Shown here in pieces: positions 39,335-48,694 of a DNA stretch of 64,000 nucleotides. Below the pieces are notes generated by a model, which was not told where the DNA came from, made no database searches, and saw nothing but the letters and a program-made list of their open reading frames with translations. The first letter of the stretch is position 1. Every line of letters begins with the position of its first letter. Source of the stretch: Chryseobacterium culicis (GTDB lineage Bacteria; Bacteroidota; Bacteroidia; Flavobacteriales; Weeksellaceae); assembly GCF_900108365.1 (NCBI RefSeq), contig NZ_FNWQ01000002.1, positions 434,001 through 498,000 on the forward strand, in the 5' to 3' direction. Made by a program: the position numbers and the translations under genes.

Positions 39335-41056
39335 TCAGTTCATTCCGATATATTTGAATTTGAACAATTGGCAGGAGGTACCATAATAATCCCACAGGTG
39401 TAAGTTTGAATTACCATCCATAGTACAGTTAGGAATATCCCAGCCTCGGGTAGCGTCTACCTTAGACAAGATTTTATAATAACCATTGGAGACAGGCACT
39501 ACCTGCCAGGCCTGTGCATCATTGCTATAGCTTTGCCAAAGCCGGATTGAAGTTCCCAGTGTATTACTGTTGCTTGCCAGATCAATGCAGCGATTAGATG
39601 CACTTGCTTTAGATACGAAACGCCAATATCCATTGCCGGCATCAATGGCAACCCAACGCTGTGCAGCGGCACCATTTCTTGTCCATGGTCGTAATACGGC
39701 GCCATTGATGTCTTCACCAGATTTTAGATCAAGCACTTTATTGGCATCAGTCTGAAATTCAATTTCATAAATTCCATTATTGACCAGGCTGCTGGTTGTG
39801 TTACAGTTTCCAGCGGGATAATTGGAGGATGCATATTGCTGGAACCACTGCTTAACGGGTGCAGCGCAGGCTTCCCAATCGTTGTTGTAGGCTGTTCCTG
39901 CATTAGGATCGCCCTTGTGGAGGAGATTATCCGGGGCAAGAACATTCCAGCTCACATTGCCTGACTGATCTACAATATATTTTAGATTGGCACCAAATCC
40001 GCTTCCGCCCGCCGTACCGGTTGTGCCGATACCGAAGGTACCGTATCCCTGTGGTGCCCAGTCCGTCTCGGTAATGGCGATCGGTGCAATGTCTGCAATA
40101 GGTTTTACATTGATATTCCATGCATTTTGAAAAGATTGATAGTTGGTGACACCTCCCCAGTAACCCGGATAAATATGAACAGCATAACCAATATTACCAC
40201 CGGTGATCTGGTTGTTTACATAGCCTTGGTAATGGGATTGCCATCCTGTACCCGGTATCCAGCAGACATTATTCGCCCCATTGTTACGGATGATAGTTAC
40301 CAACGGCTGAAAGAAATTTTTAAGCGCTGCAAAATGCTCATTTCCTACACTGCCCCAAGTACCATTGGTCCCCAGAATCTCAACAGGTTCATTCGCTAAT
40401 TCGAACATTACATTATCAGCATTTTTTAAACCTGGGTGCTGCGACAAAAAGGTCCATACCGTCTTAAGATAGCTATGATAGGAATCATTCACAGCAATAC
40501 GGCTCGGGCATACACCGGGAGGACGCAGGATGACATACATTCCCAGGCTTCGGGCATGGTTGATCAGTGGGATAATCACCTGATCTGTATACGTTACCAG
40601 GCGGTTATAATTGAATCTCGAGATGTCATTCTCAGGGATAGCCGGTCCTGGATCATTGGTCCAGTACGGATCAATATGGAGGCGGATATAATTGAGATAC
40701 CAGCCGTCAGCAGCGCTGCTGAGCTTGTTCATAACAGCTTTATTATAGTTCAGGGCACCCTGTACATTGTAATTATCCCAGGTACAGTAGCCGGAATTCG
40801 CACCATATTGACAGCCATTAAACCAGGGGCTGGGAGTTATGGCTACACCATGTAAGACAACATTATTGTCACAGGGATCTTTAAGGTATTTACCTCCAAC
40901 ATGCAGCATGGGTGTTGCTGCCAATGCTCTTGCACCAGCGCCGGCATTTAGATTTTGTTCAGATTCTTCTAGTAAATTTTTTTCATCCATCGTAGAACAG
41001 CTGGAAAAAATAATTAACAGAAAGGCCAGAAAAAGCCACATTTTGTTTGTTTTCAT
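39335..41056 (-). CDS. GH5 endoglucanase/mannanase-like lipoprotein with ricin-type lectin domain (CBM13-like)
   Basis: 573 aa. Lipobox IIFSSC with Cys20 indicates a membrane-anchored, possibly surface-exposed enzyme. The GH5 barrel (about 45-420) has NYIRLHIDPYW, FELANEPVE with acid/base Glu223 and IAITETDW with nucleophile Glu330. Four cysteines near 62-91 may form disulfides. The C-terminal third (about 425-573) is a ricin B-like beta-trefoil with QRW, QAW and degenerate QLF repeats. The substrate may be cellulose, mannan or xyloglucan; it stands alone on the minus strand and is not clearly part of the xylan operons. A long AT-rich gap precedes it. Confidence 0.87.
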   Translation of the reverse strand: MKTNKMWLFLAFLLIIFSSCSTMDEKNLLEESEQNLNAGAGARALAATPMLHVGGKYLKDPCDNNVVLHGVAITPSPWFNGCQYGANSGYCTWDNYNVQGALNYNKAVMNKLSSAADGWYLNYIRLHIDPYWTNDPGPAIPENDISRFNYNRLVTYTDQVIIPLINHARSLGMYVILRPPGVCPSRIAVNDSYHSYLKTVWTFLSQHPGLKNADNVMFELANEPVEILGTNGTWGSVGNEHFAALKNFFQPLVTIIRNNGANNVCWIPGTGWQSHYQGYVNNQITGGNIGYAVHIYPGYWGGVTNYQSFQNAWNINVKPIADIAPIAITETDWAPQGYGTFGIGTTGTAGGSGFGANLKYIVDQSGNVSWNVLAPDNLLHKGDPNAGTAYNNDWEACAAPVKQWFQQYASSNYPAGNCNTTSSLVNNGIYEIEFQTDANKVLDLKSGEDINGAVLRPWTRNGAAAQRWVAIDAGNGYWRFVSKASASNRCIDLASNSNTLGTSIRLWQSYSNDAQAWQVVPVSNGYYKILSKVDATRGWDIPNCTMDGNSNLHLWDYYGTSCQLFKFKYIGMN

Positions 41057-41514
41057 AATGATATATTTAAAGGTTTGGTCTTATTTTTTTAGCAGTCAAT
41101 ATCTTAATTTCGCATCCTGCACAGGAATATCGGGCAGATAAGTAAAACTTTCTGTTTTTTATTGACGCTGGATTTGAATGAGGAGTGATATTATACTTTT
41201 CTATCAAAACTGCTCAACTGCTTTTCCCGGTTCTTTAACAATGTTTTTAACGGAACAGTACAATCATTTCTATTCAGTTTCTGATTTGAAAATCTTTTCC
41301 TTCTCTTTTTCGGGTCCCTAGGTATGGAAGTGTAGTGTTTGTAAAAAAATGAGTTGTTGTTAAATATGGTTATTAGTTTTGTATAAAAATACATATAATA
41401 TTAAATATAAATCAATATTTTATTAAAAATTAACAAAAAATTACATATCATAAATCAGTTTGTGAGCTATATCATTATAAATCTTTGTGTGGTAGGAGAA
41501 ATGAAAAAAACTTA

Positions 41515-41530
41515 TCATAAATTTTTATGA
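41515..41530. promoter_or_regulatory. Short perfect palindrome in the AT-rich gap
   Basis: TCATAAA-TT-TTTATGA at 41515-41530. It could be an operator for the minus-strand GH5 gene, but its distance (about 460 bp) and low complexity make this weak. The rest of 41057-41596 is AT-rich with no convincing gene or promoter. Confidence 0.2.
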
Positions 41531-41596
41531 CAATAGTGATAAAAAAAGACACAATTACCGGGTTGACTTGATTAAAATTTCAGACGAGAACACAAA

Positions 41597-41620
41597 AAAA
41601 TCTCACAAAAGTGAGATTTT
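41597..41620 (-). terminator. Terminator of araR
   Basis: AAAATCTCAC at 41597-41606 and GTGAGATTTT at 41611-41620 form a perfect 10-bp stem with a 4-nt loop. On the minus strand it is followed by seven T, as expected for a terminator about 80 bp after the araR stop. Confidence 0.88.
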
Positions 41621-41701
41621 AATAATGGTATGATGAATAATGTATAACCCAGAATTGTTAACTTTTTACGATTCATTTCTAAACCTGCAAAGTAGTATAA
41701 A

Positions 41702-42388
41702 TTAGATTTTAAACATAAATCCGCGGGAGATTTTTTTGTTGTATTTTTTTTCGTCGAAGCGGTAAAGAAAAGAACCTTTACGGGAAGAAGTCATATCTTT
41801 TTTATTGGTATTGACAAGGATATCCATACTGTTGATCTTACTCGTAAAATTACGCTTGTCAAATTTCTCATCAAAAATAGCTTCATAAAGATTCTGAAGA
41901 TCCTTCATCGTGAAATTTTCGGGTAAAAGCTCAAATCCTATAGGTCCTGTGGATGCTCTTCTTCTCAGTCTGGCGACAGCATCTTTTACCATATCATTAT
42001 GATCGAAAATAAGATCAGGCGCCTTTTGAAGATCAACCCACTCTGCACTGTACTGCTCATTAATCTGAATATCTTTTTCTATATTGATCAGTGCGTAATA
42101 TGAAATAGACATAATTCTGGCTGTTGGCTCACGTTGAATTTCCGTATAGCATTTCAGCTGTTCGAGATAGATATTTTCAAGACCTGTCAGTGTGTACAGA
42201 ACCCTGTTTGCTGCTTCATCAGAAGTTTCTTCGCTGCCCATAAAGCCGCCCATGAGCGACCATTCGCCCATTTGTGGTTCAAAATTTCTTTTTACCAGTA
42301 GGATTTTAAGATTTTCGCCATCAAAACCGAAAATTATACAGTCAACGGCAACAAAGTGTTTGGGATATTGTGAGTAATCCTCAGTCAT
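41702..42388 (-). CDS. araR: AraR-type arabinose regulator (NrtR family: Nudix-like sensor plus winged helix)
   Basis: 228 aa. Residues about 8-140 form a Nudix fold (VDCIIFGFDGENLKILLVKR, WSLMGGFMGSEE). The Nudix box is degenerate: where hydrolases have REVxEExG, it reads NRVLYTLTG, so catalysis is lost. Residues about 150-228 form a winged helix (GFELLPENFTMKDLQNLYEAIF, RNFTSKINSMDIL, RKGSFLYRFD). This layout matches the Bacteroides AraR that senses L-arabinose and represses arabinose genes. Here 23-bp palindromes lie before araB, araR and transaldolase, suggesting autoregulation and a joint regulon. A TACCTTTG -7 box and a terminator bracket the gene. Confidence 0.88.
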   Translation of the reverse strand: MTEDYSQYPKHFVAVDCIIFGFDGENLKILLVKRNFEPQMGEWSLMGGFMGSEETSDEAANRVLYTLTGLENIYLEQLKCYTEIQREPTARIMSISYYALINIEKDIQINEQYSAEWVDLQKAPDLIFDHNDMVKDAVARLRRRASTGPIGFELLPENFTMKDLQNLYEAIFDEKFDKRNFTSKINSMDILVNTNKKDMTSSRKGSFLYRFDEKKYNKKISRGFMFKI

Positions 42389-42404
42389 CTTTTATATTTT
42401 ATTA

Positions 42405-42412
42405 CAAAGGTA
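42405..42412 (-). promoter_or_regulatory. Probable -7 box of the araR promoter
   Basis: On the minus strand the sequence reads TACCTTTG, fitting TAnnTTTG, 16 bp upstream of the araR ATG. The AraR box lies about 25 bp further upstream, over the expected -33 region. Confidence 0.55.
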
Positions 42413-42436
42413 AAGCTTTTATGGATAAGATTTTAT

Positions 42437-42459
42437 ATAAATGTAGTTTGTACACTTTT
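42437..42459. promoter_or_regulatory. AraR operator before araR
   Basis: Arms ATAAATGT (42437-42444) and ACACTTTT (42452-42459) are separated by seven bases, the same spacing as at 32119-32141 and 54650-54672. Its place near the araR -7 box suggests autorepression. It is about 440 bp from GH127, and the remaining 42460-42902 shows no clear promoter, so control of that operon by this box is uncertain. Confidence 0.7.
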
Positions 42460-42902
42460 TCATAAACTTCATTTATTTGATTAAAATTATTCCCTAAGGA
42501 TATTTTGGGAGATAAAACCGTGATCAAAAATGAAAAATAACACCGAAATCAGATTAAATACCTATGAATTAAATGTTAAATTTGTGTTAAAATTAAAATT
42601 GAGATTAAAAATAATCAGATAATACAACTTAACATTAAAAATACGATAAGGTATTGTGGATATGATTAAGATTTTTATTAAAACCTGTCATTGATTCATT
42701 TTCATAGGCAATTGTAAGAATCTGCAGTTTCATCAGCCCGTCAGGTGATTATCTTATTTTTTATGATAAGGTAGTCCGGTTTTGTCTGTTTTTAGGGCTT
42801 TATAAAAGGTTTTAATTGTAAAAATAGCATAGTTTCGGGTAAAAAATGTTTTGTATATAGATTCTTTCCTTTATTTTAGAAATGTTGAATTAACATTTAT
42901 CC

Positions 42903-45275
42903 ATGACTCCAAAGTTTTCATTTATTGTATTGTGTTTTGTTTCATTTACCTCGGCGCAGGTGAAGAAGAAAATTCATTATTTTCCTTTGGAAACGGTAAA
43001 GTTATCAGAAAGTGTGTTCAGCAGAGCCATGTTGGCAGACCGTAAATATCTCCTGGCGATGGATCCGGACAGGCTGCTGGCACCTTATCTTAAAGAAGCA
43101 GGACTGAATCCCAAGGCTTATAATTACCCGAACTGGGAAAATACAGGACTGGATGGCCACATAGGAGGTAATTACATTTCCGCATTATCTCTTATGTATG
43201 CTTCTACAGGAGATTCCAGCATCAAAAAACGGATTGAGTATATGATTGATGAACTGGAACGCTGTCAGAATACATCTCCGGAAGGATATATCTCAGGAGT
43301 TCCGGACGGAAAAAAAATCTGGAAAGAAATTAAAGAAGGAAACATACGGGCTTCTGGCTTTGGACTGAATGACCGCTGGGTGCCGTTGTATAATATTCAT
43401 AAACTTTTTGCGGGATTACGGGATGCCTATTGGTATGCAAAAAGTAAAAAAGCTAAAACAATGCTTGTCCGACTTACAGATTGGATGCTAAATGAAGTAT
43501 CCGGTCTTTCTGATGATCAGATACAGGATATGCTGCGAAGTGAGAACGGGGGGCTTAACGAAATTTTTGCAGATGTCTACGAGATTACTCACAGCAAAAA
43601 ATACCTGCTGCTGGCACAACGGTTTTCTCATCAGGCTGTTATTACTCCCCTTTTAGCAGGAGAAGATAAGCTTACAGGTCTTCATGCCAATACACAGATT
43701 CCCAAAGTAATTGGTTACAAACGTATTGCTGATCTTCAGAATAATAAGTCCTGGAGCAGTGCTGCTGATTTTTTCTGGCATAATGTAACCGAAAAGAGAT
43801 CCTCAGTTATAGGCGGAAACAGCGTCAGTGAGCATTTTAACCCTGTCAATGATTTCAGCGGCATGATCAAAAGTATTGAAGGTCCGGAAACCTGCAATAC
43901 CTATAATATGCTCAAGCTTACGAAAGAACTTTATGCAACGCTGCCGGAATCCTATTATATAGATTACTACGAAAAAGCATTATACAATCATATCCTTTCC
44001 ACGGAAAATCATGATCAGGGCGGTTTCGTCTACTTTACGCCGATGCGTCCGGGGCACTACCGTGTCTATTCACAGCCCCGGACCAGCTTCTGGTGCTGCG
44101 TAGGTTCCGGAATGGAAAATCACGCCAAATATGGAGAAATGATTTATGCCTGGTCGGAAAAAGATCTGTATGTTAACTTATTTATTCCTTCCACGCTTAC
44201 ATGGAAAAAGGAAAAAGTGGTGCTCCGTCAGGTTAATAACTTTCCGGAAATTCCTGAAACAACATTGATCTTTGATGCCGTGGGAAAATCAGCATTTGAT
44301 TTAAAATTGAGATGTCCGCAATGGGCCAACCCTGCGGAAGTAAAAATTCTGATCAATGGAAAACAGGAAAAAGTACAGCTTGGTTCCGACGGTTATTTTA
44401 CACTGACTAAAAAATGGACAAAAGGGGATGTCGTAAAAATGATTCTACCTATGCATCTTTCTGCAGAACAGCTGCCTGACCATTCCAATTATTATGCATT
44501 TAAATACGGACCTGTAGTACTTGCTGCAAAATACGGAACCGAAAACCAGCAGGGGCTTCTTGCTGATGACAGCAGAGGCGGCCATATTGCTCATGGGCCG
44601 CAGATTCCTTTAAATGAAATTCCTGTGATCCTTGGAAATTCATCTGAGGTTGTGGATCATGTAACGCCTTTGGGCACACCAATGAACTTTGTTATTAAGG
44701 GACTTTATCCGTCTGAAAAATTCGGAAAAGGATTTAGTCTTGTACCGTTTTACAGTATTCAGGCAGAAAGATACATTCTGTACTGGCCGCAGGCGGACAA
44801 AAACGAAATAGAAAATATGCTGAAGCAAAAGGCAAAAGAAGAAGAGGAGACAAGAAAGATTGATAGGATCACAGCAGATAAAATTCAGCTGGGGGAGCAG
44901 CAGCCGGAGTCTGATCATTTCATAGAAAGCAAAGATTCAGGAACAGGATATATGGAAGACCGGCATTTCCGTGATGCGGGAGGATGGTTCAGCTATCAGA
45001 TGAAAAACAAAGCAGGAAACGCTTTGTATCTTTATCTGCTTTATTTTGATGCCAATCCCAATCGTACCTTGAATATTGAGATCAATGGTAAAAAAATCAC
45101 TGATCAGAATATGGAAGGAAGGTCTGGAAGTTCACCTCAATATCTGGTTATTCCCATACCGGATTCAGAAAAGGATAAAGAAAATCTTACCGTAAAATTT
45201 TTGGCAAAAGAAAAATCAGCAACAGCTAAAGTCATCGAAATCCGTTTACTGACCGGGAGTTACGAAAAGAAATAA
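42903..45275 (+). CDS. GH127 beta-L-arabinofuranosidase (DUF1680)
   Basis: 790 aa with signal peptide (ending FTSAQ), so periplasmic or secreted. The alpha/alpha barrel shows LDGHIGGNYISALSLMYA, PLYNIHKLFAGLRDAYW, GGLNEIFADVYEIT and the cysteine-based zinc/nucleophile site: ETCNTYNMLKL and FWCCVGSGMENHAKYGE. In GH127, a cysteine of the CC pair is the nucleophile. C-terminal beta-sandwich domains follow from about residue 440. It would release beta-L-arabinofuranose, rarer than the alpha linkage, from arabinoxylan side chains or glycoproteins. First gene of a six-gene operon with 11-32-bp gaps. An in-frame alternative start is not evident. Confidence 0.9.
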   Translation: MTPKFSFIVLCFVSFTSAQVKKKIHYFPLETVKLSESVFSRAMLADRKYLLAMDPDRLLAPYLKEAGLNPKAYNYPNWENTGLDGHIGGNYISALSLMYASTGDSSIKKRIEYMIDELERCQNTSPEGYISGVPDGKKIWKEIKEGNIRASGFGLNDRWVPLYNIHKLFAGLRDAYWYAKSKKAKTMLVRLTDWMLNEVSGLSDDQIQDMLRSENGGLNEIFADVYEITHSKKYLLLAQRFSHQAVITPLLAGEDKLTGLHANTQIPKVIGYKRIADLQNNKSWSSAADFFWHNVTEKRSSVIGGNSVSEHFNPVNDFSGMIKSIEGPETCNTYNMLKLTKELYATLPESYYIDYYEKALYNHILSTENHDQGGFVYFTPMRPGHYRVYSQPRTSFWCCVGSGMENHAKYGEMIYAWSEKDLYVNLFIPSTLTWKKEKVVLRQVNNFPEIPETTLIFDAVGKSAFDLKLRCPQWANPAEVKILINGKQEKVQLGSDGYFTLTKKWTKGDVVKMILPMHLSAEQLPDHSNYYAFKYGPVVLAAKYGTENQQGLLADDSRGGHIAHGPQIPLNEIPVILGNSSEVVDHVTPLGTPMNFVIKGLYPSEKFGKGFSLVPFYSIQAERYILYWPQADKNEIENMLKQKAKEEEETRKIDRITADKIQLGEQQPESDHFIESKDSGTGYMEDRHFRDAGGWFSYQMKNKAGNALYLYLLYFDANPNRTLNIEINGKKITDQNMEGRSGSSPQYLVIPIPDSEKDKENLTVKFLAKEKSATAKVIEIRLLTGSYEKK

Positions 45276-45307
45276 AAAACTGAAACCAATAAAAACAGAT
45301 TTTTTCC

Positions 45308-47209
45308 ATGAAAAACAGAACCTTATACCTATTATTTTTTCTCGCAGTATTTTGCAGTTTTCAAGCAAAAGTAAGACTTCCTGCCTTGGTTTCTGACGGA
45401 ATGATTCTTCAGAGAAACCAGGATCTGAAAATCTGGGGATATGCAGATGCCGGAGAAAAGATAACCGTTAAGCTTATTAATAAAACCTATACAACCACAG
45501 CTGACAAGAACGGGAACTGGATGGTAACGCTTCCAAAACTGAATGCCGGTGGCCCCTATAGGATGACCATTAATGAAATCACACTTAAAGATATCCTGGT
45601 TGGGGATGTTTGGGTAGCGTCAGGGCAGTCTAATATGGAACTTCCGATGCGCAGGCTGAAACCTCTGTATGAAAATGAAATTAAAAACGCGAACAATCAG
45701 AATATAAGATTCTTTACGGTTCCGCAGAAATACAACTTTAAAACTCCACAAAATGATCTTGACGGAGGAAAGTGGGAAAGTACAAACCCTCAGACCATTC
45801 TTAATTTTTCGGGGGTAGCGTATTTCTTTGCCAAACAACTCAACGAAAAAAATAAGGTTCCCGTAGGAATTATTCATGCAAGTCTGGGAGGATCTCCCGT
45901 TCAGGCATGGATGGATGAGAAATCTTTACAAAAATACCCGGAATACCTTTCCGAAGCAGAAAAATGGAAAAATGATGACCTGATAAAATCTACAGAATCA
46001 GAGGAACAGTCCTTAAGTAAAGCCTGGTATGCAGAGCTTGATCAAAGTGATATCGGGCTGAATCAGCATTGGGAAAAAGAAAATGACGTTTCAGGATGGA
46101 AAACGATGCTGGTACCTGGATCATGGGAGGATCAGGAAGGTTCTTTTGACGGTTCAGTATGGCTGCGTAAAGAAATCATCCTGCCCAAAGGCACAGATCA
46201 GAAAACGGCATTCCTGAATCTGGGAAGGATAAAAGACGCTGATGTCACGTATATTAACGGAATTAAAGTAGGAAATGTCACCTATGAATATCCTCCGCGA
46301 TGGTATGAAATTCCGAAAGGTGTTTTAAAAGAAGGAAAAAATACCATTACGGTAAGAGTCATCAATGGCAGCGGAAAAGGACAGTTTATTGCTGATAAAC
46401 CATATTATCTTGAAATAGACGGCCAAAAAACAGACCTTAAGGGTGAATGGAAATATAAAACAGGAGCCAAAATGGAAAGAATGGCTCCGGGCCAGACATT
46501 TATCCGCTGGAAGCCGGTAGGTCTTTATAATGCTATGATTAACCCGCTGATCCACTATAAGATTAAAGGATTCATCTGGTATCAGGGCGAAAGCAATACC
46601 GGAAAACCTAAAGAATATGGAGATTTGCTGTCAACCATGATCTCGGACTGGCGCTCAAAATGGAATAAAAATGATCTGCCCTTCCTGATTGTACAGCTGG
46701 CGAATTTCATGGAAAAAAAAGATCAGCCTCTGGACAGCGGCTGGGCTGAGCTGAGAGAGCAGCAGAGACAGGTTTCTCTTCACGTTCCTTTTACAGGGCT
46801 TGCAGTGGCTATTGATCTGGGAGAATGGAACGATATTCATCCGCTCAATAAAAAAACAGTAGGTGACAGGCTGGCTTTACAGGCTCAGAAAATCGGAGAG
46901 GGGAAAAAAATTATTGCTGACGGCCCCGTTTATCAGTCAATGAAAAAAGAAGGAAATACCATAATCATATCTTTCAGACCCGGTACAGATGATTTGGTGC
47001 AGGGCGGTCTTAAAGGTTTCGCCATTAAGCAGAAAGACGGCAGGTATCAGTGGGCAAAAGCAAAAACAAAAGGAAATAAAGTCATTGTTTGGAATGATCA
47101 GATAACTGACCCCGTACATGTACGCTACGATTGGGCAGATAACCCTGACGGCAATCTTAAAAATACGAGTGGTCTTCCGGCTTCACCGTTTACAACTGAA
47201 AAAAATTAA
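45308..47209 (+). CDS. SGNH-fold carbohydrate acetylesterase with inserted jelly-roll (sialate O-acetylesterase/CE20-like)
   Basis: 633 aa with a short signal peptide (ending SFQAK). The SGNH core starts with ASGQSNMELPM (nucleophile Ser); the Asp/His pair is in DIHPLNKKTVGDR near residue 525. Between core halves sits a beta-sandwich (about 240-390, SGWKTMLVPGSWEDQ to FIADKPYYLEIDG) resembling a GH2-type sugar-binding domain. A small beta domain lies N-terminal. This inserted-domain layout resembles CE20 xyloglucan/xylan acetylesterases. In this operon it most likely deacetylates xylo-oligosaccharides before GH10 and GH67 act. Confidence 0.83.
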   Translation: MKNRTLYLLFFLAVFCSFQAKVRLPALVSDGMILQRNQDLKIWGYADAGEKITVKLINKTYTTTADKNGNWMVTLPKLNAGGPYRMTINEITLKDILVGDVWVASGQSNMELPMRRLKPLYENEIKNANNQNIRFFTVPQKYNFKTPQNDLDGGKWESTNPQTILNFSGVAYFFAKQLNEKNKVPVGIIHASLGGSPVQAWMDEKSLQKYPEYLSEAEKWKNDDLIKSTESEEQSLSKAWYAELDQSDIGLNQHWEKENDVSGWKTMLVPGSWEDQEGSFDGSVWLRKEIILPKGTDQKTAFLNLGRIKDADVTYINGIKVGNVTYEYPPRWYEIPKGVLKEGKNTITVRVINGSGKGQFIADKPYYLEIDGQKTDLKGEWKYKTGAKMERMAPGQTFIRWKPVGLYNAMINPLIHYKIKGFIWYQGESNTGKPKEYGDLLSTMISDWRSKWNKNDLPFLIVQLANFMEKKDQPLDSGWAELREQQRQVSLHVPFTGLAVAIDLGEWNDIHPLNKKTVGDRLALQAQKIGEGKKIIADGPVYQSMKKEGNTIIISFRPGTDDLVQGGLKGFAIKQKDGRYQWAKAKTKGNKVIVWNDQITDPVHVRYDWADNPDGNLKNTSGLPASPFTTEKN

Positions 47210-47237
47210 TTTAACATAGAAAATCGTATCAAATTCA

Positions 47238-48683
47238 ATGGATAATCAGCCACAAAAAATATCGGTAATCGAGAAAATGGGGTACAGCCTGGGAGATCTG
47301 GCAGCAAACCTTGTTTTTCAGACTTTAGTGACCTATCTGACCTATTTTTATACCGATATCTACGGACTCAAAGCGGAGGATGCCTCTTTAATTACACTTA
47401 CTGTAGGTTTAATTGCCGGGTTCGGTTTCAATCCGCTTATCGGGGCGCTGGCAGACCGTACAAGCTCAAGATGGGGGAAATTTCGTCCATGGATTTTATT
47501 TACTGCCGTACCGCTTGGTATTGCAGCGCTGCTAGCCTTCAGTACCCCTCATTTTTCATATCAGGGTAAAATGATTTATGCGGCAGTTACCTATTCATTA
47601 TTACTTTTACTGTACGCATCCAATAACCTGCCTTATGCTGCTTTAAGCGGTGTTATTACAGGAGATATGGGAGAACGGAACAGTATTTCTTCCTACCGTT
47701 TTGTAGCGGTAATGTTTGCACAGTTCTTTGTGCAGGTGTTCATGCTTCCTATTATTTTATATGTAGGGCAGGGAGATAAGGCACAGGGAATTGAAACCGT
47801 AATGACATGGCTTGCAGTGATCGGATCCATCATGCTTTTGATTACTTTTTTTACGACCAAAGAAAGAATTATTCCCAAGCCGGAGCAGAAATCTAGTCTG
47901 AAAGAGGATTTAAAGGATTTATTCCAGAACAGGCCATGGATTATTATGCTGACCGTGACTGCATTTATATTTATTACTCTGGCAATGAAAGGCGGATCTT
48001 ACGTATATTATTTTAATAATTATGTAGACGAAAATGCCCTTAAGAGTTTTATTTCACCCATTACAGCATTTTTCAATTCTGCAGGAATGAATTTCTTTGG
48101 CGAAGATCCAAAGTCTGCGGGATTCGGATTGTTTAATGCAGGAGGAATTGTGATGATGATCGTAGGAATTACCTTTTCTAAAAAGCTGGCAGACAGATTT
48201 GGAAAACGCGATACCTTTATTGCATCATTATTCATTTCTACACTATTTATTCTCGCCTTTATACTGTATCCTCCGAAAGCAGTCGGGATCATGTTTCTGT
48301 CACAGATTCTACACGGATTTTTTTACGGAATCAGTACACCGCTTTTGTGGGCTATGATTGCCGATGTTGCCGACTATTCGGAATGGAAAAACAACCGCAG
48401 GGCAACCGCAATTATTTTCTCTGCCATGATGGTAGGCCTTAAAGTAGGTCTCAGCATAGGAAGCTCTTTAGTCGCCCTGATCATAGGAAAATACGGATAT
48501 ATCTCAGTGCATGGGAACGAGCAGGTGATTCAGCCTGAAACCGTGGCAGCGGGTGCCAAAATGCTGGTAAGTATATTTCCGTCTATCCCGTTTTTTATTG
48601 CCTGCGGACTGCTATTATTTTATAAAATCAACAAAAAAATGGAAGTTCAGATTGAGAAAGATCTGGCAGAAAGAAGAAAATAA
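47238..48683 (+). CDS. GPH-family sugar:cation symporter (glycoside-pentoside-hexuronide)
   Basis: Inner-membrane MFS/GPH carrier of 481 aa with about 12 helices. Typical GPH features are KMGYSLGDLAANLVFQ-like N terminus (EKMGYSLGDLAANL), NPLIGALADRTSSRWGKFRPWIL and WAMIADVADYSEWKNNRRATAIIFSA. It probably imports xylosides, xylo-oligosaccharides or (methyl)aldouronic fragments, as with XynB/XylP relatives. It stands between the esterase and the xylanase genes; a cytoplasmic GH43 two genes later could process what it brings in. Confidence 0.92.
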   Translation: MDNQPQKISVIEKMGYSLGDLAANLVFQTLVTYLTYFYTDIYGLKAEDASLITLTVGLIAGFGFNPLIGALADRTSSRWGKFRPWILFTAVPLGIAALLAFSTPHFSYQGKMIYAAVTYSLLLLLYASNNLPYAALSGVITGDMGERNSISSYRFVAVMFAQFFVQVFMLPIILYVGQGDKAQGIETVMTWLAVIGSIMLLITFFTTKERIIPKPEQKSSLKEDLKDLFQNRPWIIMLTVTAFIFITLAMKGGSYVYYFNNYVDENALKSFISPITAFFNSAGMNFFGEDPKSAGFGLFNAGGIVMMIVGITFSKKLADRFGKRDTFIASLFISTLFILAFILYPPKAVGIMFLSQILHGFFYGISTPLLWAMIADVADYSEWKNNRRATAIIFSAMMVGLKVGLSIGSSLVALIIGKYGYISVHGNEQVIQPETVAAGAKMLVSIFPSIPFFIACGLLLFYKINKKMEVQIEKDLAERRK

Positions 48684-48694
48684 AAAAGATCAAT

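Noticed and set aside
41191..41394. 67-codon minus-strand open frame in the gap before GH5
   Set aside because: Lys/Arg/Asn/Phe-rich translation of AT-rich DNA with no recognisable domain or upstream signals.
42851..43045. 64-codon open frame overlapping the GH127 start
   Set aside because: It is in another frame over the GH127 signal peptide, which is clear.
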